64,000 nt of DNA, taken from contig NZ_CP146232.1 of assembly GCF_037040815.1 (NCBI RefSeq), positions 3,380,001-3,444,000 on the forward strand, written 5' to 3'. A program made the position numbers and the translations under genes. The notes beneath the pieces were generated by a model that was not told the origin of the DNA, did no database searches, and saw nothing but the letters and a program-made list of their open reading frames with translations. The stretch comes from Pararoseomonas sp. SCSIO 73927 (GTDB lineage: Bacteria; Pseudomonadota; Alphaproteobacteria; Acetobacterales; Acetobacteraceae). Of this stretch, positions 25,312-33,553 are shown piece after piece; within the stretch, counting starts at the first letter, position 1, and the number at the start of each line of letters is the position of its first letter.

Positions 25312-26987
25312 GCCGTGTTCCCCCGCCCGCCCTCGGTCGCGGCGTCCGGCACCGCCAGGCTCTCCACCACCCGCCGCGTGTCGCCGGCCAGGCGGGAGAG
25401 GTCGATCATCGTCACCGTGATCTCCTCCGCCGCCGTGGCGTTGGACTGGCCGATGCGGGTGAGCACCTCCACCCGCTCGCCCAGCCCCGCCACCACCGCC
25501 TGCTGCTGCTCCATCGCCACCGCGATGGAGGTCGCCAGCCGCGCGCTCTCGGCCACCATGTGCTCCAGCCCGTCCATCGCCTCTCCCACGGCGGCGGCGG
25601 TGCCGCTGCCCTCCCGCGCGCGGCGGCCGGCGGCCACCACGACATCCGCGATCTCCTGCGCCAGCGCCTCGGCGGAGGTCGCCAGAGACCGCACCTCCTC
25701 CGCCACCACGGAGAGGCCGCGCCCGTGCTCCCCGGCCCGCGCCGCCTCGATGGCGGCGTTGATCGCCAGGATGTTCGTCTGCGTGGCGATGCGGCCGATG
25801 GTGTTGGCGATCCGCGTCACGCGCTCCGTGTCCTCGCCCACCGCGTCCACCAGCCCGATCAGCGTGCCGATCTTCGGCAGGTTCTCCGCCACCACCGCCT
25901 TGGCCCGCTCCGCCCCGTCCCGCGCCTCGGCGGTGGCGCGGGAGACGTCGGCGATGCCCTCCGTGGTCTGGGACAGGGCCTCCGCCGTCTGGCGCAGCTC
26001 GGAGAGCTGGGTCATGGCGCCGTCGCTCACCCCCCCGATCGCGTCGGAGGCCTGGGTGGTGGCCACGGCCGTGCGCCGCGCGTTCTCCAGCGCCTGGTCG
26101 GTCAGGGCGCGGGCGGCGAGCAGGCTGTCCTTGAACACCAGCACGGCGCGGGACATCTCGCCCACCTGGTCGCTTCGCCCCGTCTCCGGCACCTCGGTGT
26201 CGAGGGCGCCGGCGGAGAGGCGGTCCATCGCGCGGGCCAGCCGCCCCACCGGGCGCGCGATCAGCCGCAGCAGCACGTAGAGGATCAGGGCGCAGCCCAG
26301 CACCCCGACCGCCCCCGCGCCGAGCACGATTCGGCGCGCCGCGGCGTTCAGCGCGTGGGACCGCTCCAGCGTGGCCGCGTTGTGCGCCACCACGATGCGG
26401 CGGGCGGCGAGCATCATCACGTTGAAGCTGGACTGCGCGTCCAGCCACTCCTCCTGGATGCCGAGGAAATCCGCGCGGCGATTCGCGGCGAAGGCCTCCC
26501 GCGCCCGCTCGGCGATCTCCGTCATGCGGCCGGCCATGTCCCGGGCGCCCGCGAGCACGATGGGGTCGATCTCCCGGCCCAGCCGCCGCTCCACCTCGGC
26601 GAAGGTCTCCTGCACGCGCTCCCCCCCGCGCACCATCAGTCCGGCGGCCGCGCGCGGAGGGATCACGCCCGCCAGGGCCCGCATGATCTGGGAGGTGAAG
26701 TCGGCGAGGCTGCCGGCGAAGCGGTCCACCGCCGCGTCCGCCTCCTGGTCCTCGCCCGCGATCCGCTCGACGATCGTGATCTGCCGCTCGCTCAGCAGCA
26801 GGGCGGTGGCGGTGAGCAGCCCGACCACGCCGAGCATGAGCAGCGCGATCAGCGCGGCCCGCGTGCCGATCCGGCCGGCCAGGGGGGCGGGGTTGCGGGC
26901 GGTGCCGCCCGGCGCGTGCGCCGGGGGAGGGGGGGCGCCCGCCGCGGCCGTTTCGGCGGGCGCCGGCGCGGGCGGGGCAATGTTCAT
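25308..26987 (-). CDS. Methyl-accepting chemotaxis protein
   Basis: A 559-residue chemoreceptor with a Pro/Ala-rich cytoplasmic N-tail (1-35), a membrane helix (about 41-66), a helical periplasmic sensor (about 67-230), and a second membrane helix (about 231-252). A HAMP domain (RPVGRLARAMDRLSAG) and a signalling domain follow. The hairpin tip is ATQTNILAINAAIEAARAGEHGRG. The long Pro/Ala tail before the first helix is unusual. It is co-transcribed with the receiver-phosphatase gene and faces the che genes. Confidence 0.93.
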   Translation of the reverse strand: MNIAPPAPAPAETAAAGAPPPPAHAPGGTARNPAPLAGRIGTRAALIALLMLGVVGLLTATALLLSERQITIVERIAGEDQEADAAVDRFAGSLADFTSQIMRALAGVIPPRAAAGLMVRGGERVQETFAEVERRLGREIDPIVLAGARDMAGRMTEIAERAREAFAANRRADFLGIQEEWLDAQSSFNVMMLAARRIVVAHNAATLERSHALNAAARRIVLGAGAVGVLGCALILYVLLRLIARPVGRLARAMDRLSAGALDTEVPETGRSDQVGEMSRAVLVFKDSLLAARALTDQALENARRTAVATTQASDAIGGVSDGAMTQLSELRQTAEALSQTTEGIADVSRATAEARDGAERAKAVVAENLPKIGTLIGLVDAVGEDTERVTRIANTIGRIATQTNILAINAAIEAARAGEHGRGLSVVAEEVRSLATSAEALAQEIADVVVAAGRRAREGSGTAAAVGEAMDGLEHMVAESARLATSIAVAMEQQQAVVAGLGERVEVLTRIGQSNATAAEEITVTMIDLSRLAGDTRRVVESLAVPDAATEGGRGNTA

Positions 26988-27242
26988 CTCCGCGCGAGGC
27001 TAGCCCCCGGACCGTGGCCGGAACAAGCGGCCCACCGCGCCGCGCCTGTCATCGCCCCCATCGCGGCGGCTCCGGGTGGATTTGCCCTCCGGCCCCGGCG
27101 CGGCGATGCTGCGCGCCGCTTCCCGGCCCGGCCGACCCCGGACCGCCTGAACCGGATCGGCCGATCCCGGCCCGGCTGCTTCAGGCCCGGCCGGCCACCC
27201 AGGGCCCGGAGGCGCAACGCCCGAGGACCGCGAGAGGAACCG

Positions 27243-27950
27243 ATGCCCGAATACCCCTTCACCGCCGCGGACCTCGAGGCCCTGCGGGCCTGGGACACGC
27301 CCACCATCTGCAACGCGCTGGAGATGGTGGCCCCGCACCGGCGCGGCCACGGCTTCACCGTGCGGCCGCTGGTTCCCGCCAGCACCTCGCTGCCGCCGAT
27401 CTGCGGCTTGGCGCGCACCGGCACGATTCGCGCCGCCCATCCCTCCGGCCGCGCGAAGGAGGTGGACCGCGCCGCCCGCATCGGCTGGTACGAGTACGTG
27501 GCCGAGGCCGCCCTGCCCACCGTGGTGATCCTGCAGGACCTGGACGACACGCCCGGCACCGGCGCCTTCTGGGGCGAGGTGAACACCAACGTCCACAAGG
27601 CGCTCGGCGCCCAAGGCTGCGTCACCAACGGCTCCATCCGCGACCTGGACATGATCGCGGCCGGGTTCCAGCTAATCGCAGGCGTCGTGAACCCATCCCA
27701 CGCCTACGTGCACATCGTGCAGTACGGGCAGGAGGTCTCGGTCCACGGCATGGCCTGCCACCACGACGCGGTGGTGCACGCGGACCGGCACGGCGCCGTG
27801 GTGATCCCGCACGACGCGGTGACGAAGATCCCCTCCGCGATCGAGCTGCTGTCGCGACGGGAGAAGGTGATCCTGGACCTCTGCGCTTCCCGCGACTTCA
27901 CGGTCGCCACACTGCGGGAGGCGCTGTCCCGCGCCGACGAGATCCATTGA
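27243..27950 (+). CDS. RraA-family protein (HMG aldolase-like)
   Basis: A 235-residue protein of the RraA/4-hydroxy-4-methyl-2-oxoglutarate aldolase fold. The features are DTPTICNALE at the N-terminus, VVILQDLDDTPGTGAFWGEVNT, GCVTNGSIRDLDMI (the R-D acid site of the aldolases) and a HADRHGAVVIP metal region. Relatives are class II pyruvate aldolases or oxaloacetate decarboxylases rather than RNase inhibitors. It heads a small set with a methyltransferase and a thioesterase. Confidence 0.85.
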   Translation: MPEYPFTAADLEALRAWDTPTICNALEMVAPHRRGHGFTVRPLVPASTSLPPICGLARTGTIRAAHPSGRAKEVDRAARIGWYEYVAEAALPTVVILQDLDDTPGTGAFWGEVNTNVHKALGAQGCVTNGSIRDLDMIAAGFQLIAGVVNPSHAYVHIVQYGQEVSVHGMACHHDAVVHADRHGAVVIPHDAVTKIPSAIELLSRREKVILDLCASRDFTVATLREALSRADEIH

Positions 27951-27976
27951 GCGAGGCCGCCGCCGCGGCACCGACG

Positions 27977-28657
27977 ATGGCCGCCTCCGCGGCGGGGCTC
28001 ACCCCCGCCGCGGCGCGGGTGATGGCGGCGCTGCACGGCGCCGACATCTACGCCGGCTTCGCGCCCATCCGCGCCCCGGACCTGCAGGGCTGGAACGGCG
28101 CCCACCCCGCCCTGGCCCGCGCGGTGGAGGAGGTGCGGCCGGCCCTGGCGCTGGATGTCGGGGTCTGGAAGGGCCAGTCCGCCGTCTCCATCGCGGAGGC
28201 GATGCGGCGGGCGGCCCCGGATTCCGCCCTGGTGGCGATCGATACCTTCCTCGGCAGCCCGGAGCACTGGAACCGGGAAAGGCCGGACCGGATCATGGAC
28301 AGCCTCGGCCTCGTTCACGGCTGGCCTGGCCTCTACTGGCAGTTCCTGTCGAACATGGTGCATGCCGGCCACGCCGACCGCGTGGTGCCGCTGCCGCAGA
28401 CGAGCGAGAACGCCGCCGTCATCCTGCGCCGGCTGGGCCTGCGCCCCGACCTCGTCCACATCGACGCCGCGCACGAGTACGAACCGGTGCGGCGCGACAT
28501 CGAGGCCTATTGGGCCCTGCTGCGCCCCGGCGGCATCCTGGTGGGGGACGACTATCCCTGGCCGGGCGTGAAGCGCGCCGCGGACGAGTTCGCGGCCGCG
28601 CAGGGGCTGCCGCTGGAGGTGCAGGACCCGAAATGGATCATCCGCAAGCCCCATTGA
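27977..28657 (+). CDS. Class I SAM-dependent methyltransferase
   Basis: A 226-residue protein with a Rossmann-type SAM fold: motif I VRPALALDVGVWKGQSAVSIAEA split across ALDVGVWKG, then ALVAIDTFLGS, and DLVHIDAAHEYEPVRRDIEAYW with LLRPGGILVGDDY. The HIDAAHEYEPV segment is typical of Methyltransf_24 O-methyltransferase-like or sugar-cluster enzymes. The start is ATG 27977; a TTG at 27947 overlapping the rraA stop is possible. The substrate is unknown. Confidence 0.8.
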   Translation: MAASAAGLTPAAARVMAALHGADIYAGFAPIRAPDLQGWNGAHPALARAVEEVRPALALDVGVWKGQSAVSIAEAMRRAAPDSALVAIDTFLGSPEHWNRERPDRIMDSLGLVHGWPGLYWQFLSNMVHAGHADRVVPLPQTSENAAVILRRLGLRPDLVHIDAAHEYEPVRRDIEAYWALLRPGGILVGDDYPWPGVKRAADEFAAAQGLPLEVQDPKWIIRKPH

Positions 28658-29106
28658 TGCAAGCCCCGGTGACGCGCCCCGTCCTGGCCCGCGTGCGGCC
28701 GGAATGGGTGGATCACTACGGCCACATGAACCTCGCCCCCTATGTCGCCGTGTTCGACATGGCGACGGACGCGCTCTGGCCCTCCCTCGGCCTCGGCCCC
28801 GCCTTCCGGGCGCGGGAGCTCGGCACCTTCGCGGCGGAGAACTGGGTTTCCTATAGGCGGGAGGTGCGGCAGGACGATCCGCTCGCGGCCGAGAGCCAGG
28901 TGCTGGACCATGACGACAAGCGCCTGCTCATCCGCCACCGCCTCTTCCACGCGGATGCCGGGTTCGAGAGCGCGCGGTGCGAGCTGCTCTTCCTCTGCGT
29001 GGACCTCGTGGCGCGCAAGGTTTGTCTCTGGCCCGAAGACGTGCGCGCCGCCTTCGCCGCCGCACCATCCGGCCCGCCGCCGGAACGACTGGCGCTGCGT
29101 CGCTAG
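28657..29106 (+). CDS. Thioesterase-family (hotdog, 4HBT) protein
   Basis: A 149-residue hotdog protein. The N-terminal VRPEWVDHYGHMNLAPYVAVFDMATD matches the 4HBT signature (D-x-x-G-H-x-N-N) and FAAENWVSYRREVRQDDPL is the following strand-turn. It probably hydrolyses an acyl-CoA; relatives include betainyl/carnitinyl-CoA thioesterases. The start codon shares one base with the methyltransferase stop (TGATG). Confidence 0.82.
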   Translation: MQAPVTRPVLARVRPEWVDHYGHMNLAPYVAVFDMATDALWPSLGLGPAFRARELGTFAAENWVSYRREVRQDDPLAAESQVLDHDDKRLLIRHRLFHADAGFESARCELLFLCVDLVARKVCLWPEDVRAAFAAAPSGPPPERLALRR

Positions 29107-29120
29107 ACGGGCAGGGGGCC

Positions 29121-29155
29121 GCCCAATCCGGCGCCGCGCTGCGGCGGGATTGGGC
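29121..29155 (+). terminator. Hairpin after the thioesterase gene
   Basis: GCCCAATC pairs with GATTGGGC, and an inner GCCGC/GCGGC stem continues the structure. A second small GGGCA/TGCCC pair follows. It lies 14 bases after the stop; no T-run, so rated as a probable transcript end. Confidence 0.5.
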
Positions 29156-29248
29156 AGGTGCTGCCCAACAAAGGCGAAGTCTCCGCATATCCGGGTTGAC
29201 GATCCGTCATGGGAGGGCGGACCATCCCGCCCCACGGAGGACCCCCCG

Positions 29249-30049
29249 ATGAACGTTGCCACCCCGCCCTCTCTGGCCCGCGACGGCGCGGCCCCCGCCA
29301 ATATGTCCGCCGAGGAGTGGAAGATCCGCTGCGACCTCGCCGCCCTGTACCGGCTGATCGCGCATCACCGCTGGACGGACTTCATCTACACCCACATCTC
29401 CGCCCGCATCCCCGGGCCGGAGCACCACTTCCTCATCAACCGCTACGGCGTGCTGTTCGAGAACATGCGCGCCAGCGACCTGGTGAAGATCGACGTGGAC
29501 GGCAACGTGCTGGACGGCGACGCCGAGTTCGCCGGGCAGAGCCGCCGCGTGAACGCCGCCGGCTTCACCATCCACTCCGCCATCCACATGGCGCGGCACG
29601 ACCTGAGCTGCGTGGTGCACACGCACAGCGCGGCCGGCATTGCCGTCTCCGCCCAGAAGCACGGGCTACTTCCGATCTCCCAGCACGCGCTCAAGTTCTA
29701 CGGCCACCTCTCCTACCACGGCTATGAGGGCATCGCGCTGGACCTGGACGAGCGGGACCGGCTGATCGCCGACCTCGGCCCGGACAACAAGGCGATGATC
29801 CTGGTGAACCACGGCCTTCTCGCCGGCGGCCGCTCCATCCCCGAGGCCTGGAACCAGATCTACTACCTGGAGCGCGCCTGCTCCGCCCAGATCGCCGCGC
29901 TGTCCGGCGGCGCCGAGCTCGTCCTCCCGCCGGAAGAGGTGCGGCTGAAGACCGCGGCGCAGTTCAACGGTCCGCACGCCCTGGCCCATGCCGAGTTCGC
30001 CTGGGATGCGGCGCTGAGCATAATCGAGGGCCAGGACTACCGCTCTTGA
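29249..30049 (+). CDS. Class II aldolase/adducin-family protein
   Basis: A 266-residue protein with the zinc-site residues of the FucA/AraD family: VVHTHSAAGIAVSA (His-x-His) and a later His in ILVNHGLLAGG. The LYRLIAHHRWTDFIYTHISARIPG opening is typical of the adducin-like group. It probably cleaves or rearranges a hydroxylated substrate, unknown here. The ATG follows CGGAGGA. It starts an eight-gene operon of amidohydrolases and a Dpp-type importer. Confidence 0.88.
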   Translation: MNVATPPSLARDGAAPANMSAEEWKIRCDLAALYRLIAHHRWTDFIYTHISARIPGPEHHFLINRYGVLFENMRASDLVKIDVDGNVLDGDAEFAGQSRRVNAAGFTIHSAIHMARHDLSCVVHTHSAAGIAVSAQKHGLLPISQHALKFYGHLSYHGYEGIALDLDERDRLIADLGPDNKAMILVNHGLLAGGRSIPEAWNQIYYLERACSAQIAALSGGAELVLPPEEVRLKTAAQFNGPHALAHAEFAWDAALSIIEGQDYRS

Positions 30050-31710
30050 GCGCGCCCCTCCTCCTCTCCGGCGGGCGGGTCTTCCGCGGGCTGGCCAACG
30101 GCTTCGCGGAAGCCCTGCTCATCGTCGAAGGCCGCGTGGCGGCCGTGGGCACCAAGGATGAGGTGGAGGGGATGGCCCCCGCCGGGACAAGGCGGGTGGA
30201 TCTGGAAGGCCGGGTGGTGATCCCGGCCTTCAACGAGGCTCACATGCACTTGCTGCCCTACGGGCTGGGGCTTTCGCAGGTGAACCTGCGGCCGGAGACC
30301 GGCACCCGCTCGCTGGACGAGGTGCTGAACCGCGTCGGTGAGGCGGCGAAGAAGGCCCCGAAGGGCGCCTGGGTGCTCGGCCGCGGCTACGACCATGGCG
30401 AGCTGGATATCGGCCGCCATCCGACGGCGCAGGAGCTGGACCGGGTTTCCCCCGATAATCCCGTCTACATCGTGCGGACCTGCGGCCACATGGGCGTGGC
30501 GAACAGCGCGGCGATGAGGGCGGCCGGCATCGGGCACAACACGCCGGATCCCGAGGGCGGCGCGATCGAGCGGAAGAATGGCGGGCTCACCGGCCTGTTC
30601 CTGGAGCGCGCCAAGCGCCTGATCGTCGATGCCATGCCGATGCCGAGCGAGGACGCCATGGTGGCGGCCATCGAGGCGGCGGGGCGCGACCTAGCCGCGC
30701 GCGGCTTCGCCACGGCCAGCGACATGAATGTCGGCATGACCGCCGGGCTGAACGAGATCGCCGCCTACCGCCGCGCCCTGTCCGAGGGGCGGCTGGTGCA
30801 GCGCATGTGGCAGGTGCTGGCCGGCAACCCCGAGGGCATTGCGGGGGCCGCCTGGGACGAGGGGCTGCGCCCCGACCACACGGACGACATGCTGGCCTGG
30901 GGCGCGGTGAAGGTTTTCGGGGACGGCTCCGCTGGCGGCCTGACCGCCGCCTTCTTCGACCCGTACCTGGAGAGCGCCGGCGGCGGCACCGGCATGTTCA
31001 TGTTCCCCGACGAGACGATGGACCGCCTGCTGGCACTGTATCACCGCCAGGGCTGGCAGCTGGACATCCACGCCATCGGCGACGCCGCGATCGAGCAGGT
31101 GCTGGTGGGCATGGAGAGGGCGGGGGAGGGGGATGCCCCGCTCGCCGGCCGCCGCCACCGCATCGAGCACTGCGGCTTCCTCACCCCCGATCAGCGGCGG
31201 CGCATGAAGGCCAACGGCATCCTGCCCGTGCCGCAGCCCGTGTTCATGTACGAGTTCGGCGACCTGTACGTGAAGAACCTCGGGCTGGAGCGGACCGAGG
31301 CCGCCTATCCGATGAAGACCTGGCTGGACGAGGGGCATCACCCTTCCGCCTCCTCCGACTCCCCCGTTTCCAGCGTGGATCCCTTCATCAACCTCTTCAC
31401 CATGGTCACGCGGAAGACGAACAAGGGCACCGTGCTGGGCGAGGCGGAGCGGCTGACGGTGGAGGAGGCTGTGCACTGCTACACCTGGTGCGGCGCCTAC
31501 AGCCAGTTCGCAGAGGACCGGCGCGGCACGCTGGAGCCGGGGATGTTGGCGGACGTCGCCGTGCTGTCGAAGGACATCTTCTCCATCGCGCCGGAGGAGA
31601 TCCTGACGACGCAGGCGGACATCACCCTGCGCGGCGGCGAGGCGATCTTCGACCGCCACGGCGCCCTGCGCGCGGCGGCGGCGGACGCGCTTCGCGCCCC
31701 GGCGGCCTGA
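30046..31710 (+). CDS. Amidohydrolase, YtcJ-like
   Basis: A 554-residue amidohydrolase-3 family enzyme. Metal ligands are in FNEAHMHLL (His-x-His), DIHAIGDAA and RIEHCGFL, with the final acid in SDSPVSS. The substrate is unknown; relatives hydrolyse cyclic amides or N-acyl groups. The start is TTG overlapping the aldolase stop by 4 bases, so translation is coupled. It may act on material imported by the ABC system encoded downstream. Confidence 0.87.
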   Translation: MSAPLLLSGGRVFRGLANGFAEALLIVEGRVAAVGTKDEVEGMAPAGTRRVDLEGRVVIPAFNEAHMHLLPYGLGLSQVNLRPETGTRSLDEVLNRVGEAAKKAPKGAWVLGRGYDHGELDIGRHPTAQELDRVSPDNPVYIVRTCGHMGVANSAAMRAAGIGHNTPDPEGGAIERKNGGLTGLFLERAKRLIVDAMPMPSEDAMVAAIEAAGRDLAARGFATASDMNVGMTAGLNEIAAYRRALSEGRLVQRMWQVLAGNPEGIAGAAWDEGLRPDHTDDMLAWGAVKVFGDGSAGGLTAAFFDPYLESAGGGTGMFMFPDETMDRLLALYHRQGWQLDIHAIGDAAIEQVLVGMERAGEGDAPLAGRRHRIEHCGFLTPDQRRRMKANGILPVPQPVFMYEFGDLYVKNLGLERTEAAYPMKTWLDEGHHPSASSDSPVSSVDPFINLFTMVTRKTNKGTVLGEAERLTVEEAVHCYTWCGAYSQFAEDRRGTLEPGMLADVAVLSKDIFSIAPEEILTTQADITLRGGEAIFDRHGALRAAAADALRAPAA

Positions 31711-31714
31711 TCCC

Positions 31715-32656
31715 ATGGGGCGCCACGCCTTCCAGCGATTGCTGATGGCTATCCCCGTGCTGCTCGGGGTCGTCCTGGTCGGGTTCCTGCTGATGCAGGT
31801 GGTGCCGAGCGATCCGGCGGTGGTGCGCGCCGGTCCCTCTGCCACGCCGGACGTGGTGGCGGCCATCCGCCGCGACATGGGGCTGGACCGGCCGCTCTAC
31901 GAGCAGTTCGGCATCTATCTCTGGCGCCTGCTGCAGGGCGATCTCGGCGTTTCCATCATCAACAACGTGTCGGTGATGCAGGAGCTCGGCAACACGGTGG
32001 GGCCGACGCTGGAGCTGATGTTCGCCAGCCTGATCTGGGCCATTCCGCTCGGCATCGCCCTCGGCACCGCCGGCGCCTACTGGCGAGGTACGGTGGTGGA
32101 CCGGGTCATCACCGCCATCGCCGTCGCGGGCGGCTCGATCCCAGTCTTCTTCCTCGGGCTGCTGCTGATCTGGTACGTCGGCTTCAAGCTCCAGCTCCTG
32201 CCCTTCACCGGCCGCGCGGGTCCGATCTGGACCTCGGAGGGGCTGCAGGCCATCGCGCTTCCCGCCATCGCGCTCGGCGGCACCTTCATCGGCCCCGTGG
32301 CGCGCATGACCCGCACGGCGGTGCTGGACGTGCTGGGCGTGGACCATGTCCGCACCGCCCGCGCGAAGGGGCTGGGCGAGTTCCGCGTTGTCACCCGCCA
32401 CGCGCTGCGCAACGCGATGATCCCCGTTGTCACCCTCATCGGCCTGCAGATCGGCTTCCTGCTCGGCGGCGCGGTGGTAACGGAGACGGTCTTCTCCTGG
32501 CCCGGCGTGGGGCGGCTGGCCGTGGGCGCCATCCTCTCGGCGGATTTCCCGATGGCGCAGGGCACCATCATCGTCCTGTCCCTGGGCTTCATCATCATCA
32601 ACCTGATCGTGGACGTGCTCTACGCGGCCCTCGACCCGCGCATGAGGACGGCATGA
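31715..32656 (+). CDS. Dpp/Opp-type ABC transporter permease (DppB-like)
   Basis: A 313-residue permease with six helices and the DppB layout: FLLMQVVPSDPAVVRAG near the N-terminus and the coupling motif TARAKGLGEFRVVTRHALRNAMIPVVT. It pairs with the permease encoded next, whose start overlaps its stop by 4 bases. Confidence 0.93.
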   Translation: MGRHAFQRLLMAIPVLLGVVLVGFLLMQVVPSDPAVVRAGPSATPDVVAAIRRDMGLDRPLYEQFGIYLWRLLQGDLGVSIINNVSVMQELGNTVGPTLELMFASLIWAIPLGIALGTAGAYWRGTVVDRVITAIAVAGGSIPVFFLGLLLIWYVGFKLQLLPFTGRAGPIWTSEGLQAIALPAIALGGTFIGPVARMTRTAVLDVLGVDHVRTARAKGLGEFRVVTRHALRNAMIPVVTLIGLQIGFLLGGAVVTETVFSWPGVGRLAVGAILSADFPMAQGTIIVLSLGFIIINLIVDVLYAALDPRMRTA

Positions 32657-33534
32657 GCGCGACGACCGCACCCGCACCCGCCGCGGAGGCCGCCCCGCCG
32701 CGCCGCCCCGGCACCCTGGGTCGCCTGCTCCGGGAGCCCGTGGCCGCTGCGGCGCTGTTCCTGGCCGTGCTGCTGATCGGCGCCGCGCTGCTCGCCCCCG
32801 TGCTCTCGCCCACGGACCCCTATGACAATGACTTGGCCAGCGCCATGGCCGCGCCGGGCTCCCCCGGCCTGCCGCTGGGCGCGGACGCGCAGGGACGGGA
32901 CATGGTGACGCGCACCCTCTACGGGCTGCGGCAGACGCTGGCGATGGGCCTCGCCTCCGTGCTGCTGGGCGGCGGCATCGGCGCGCTGATCGGCTTCACC
33001 GCGGCCTTCTACCGGCGGCTGGATGCGGTGCTGATGCGGCTGATGGACGTGATGCTGTCCTTCCCCGCCATCCTCTTCGGCCTGGCGCTGGCGGCCATCT
33101 TCGGCCCGGGCATCCCGGCCGTGGTGCTCGCCCTCTCGGTCGCCACCGTGCCGCTGATGGCGCGCATCGTGCGCGGCTCGGCGCTCGCCATCATGGCGCT
33201 GGACTACATCGAGGCGGCGCGGGCGACGGGCATGTCGGATTCTCGCATCATCCTGCGCCACGTCGCGCCCAACTGCCTCTCGCCCATCTTCGTCTTCGCC
33301 ACGCTGCGCTTCGGGCAGGTCATCCTGCTCGGCTCCGCGCTCTCCTTTCTCGGCCTCGGCGCGCAGCCGCCCACGGCGGAGCTGGGCGCCATGGCGGCGG
33401 ATGGGCGCAACTTCCTGTTCTTCGCGCCGCATATCGCCATCATCCCATCGGTGGCGATCTTCCTGGTGGTGCTGGTCTTCAACTTGCTGGGGGATGCGCT
33501 GCGCGACGCGCTGGACCCGAAGCTGCGCGTCTGA
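32653..33534 (+). CDS. Dpp/Opp-type ABC transporter permease (DppC-like)
   Basis: A 293-residue permease with a cytoplasmic N-tail, a first helix near 35-55, and the DppC signature LGADAQGRDMVTRTLYGLRQTLAMG. The coupling loop is EAARATGMSDSRIILRHVAPN. It forms the membrane channel with the DppB-like protein. Confidence 0.93.
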   Translation: MSATTAPAPAAEAAPPRRPGTLGRLLREPVAAAALFLAVLLIGAALLAPVLSPTDPYDNDLASAMAAPGSPGLPLGADAQGRDMVTRTLYGLRQTLAMGLASVLLGGGIGALIGFTAAFYRRLDAVLMRLMDVMLSFPAILFGLALAAIFGPGIPAVVLALSVATVPLMARIVRGSALAIMALDYIEAARATGMSDSRIILRHVAPNCLSPIFVFATLRFGQVILLGSALSFLGLGAQPPTAELGAMAADGRNFLFFAPHIAIIPSVAIFLVVLVFNLLGDALRDALDPKLRV

Positions 33535-33553
33535 GAAACCGAGAGGGGCTGGG

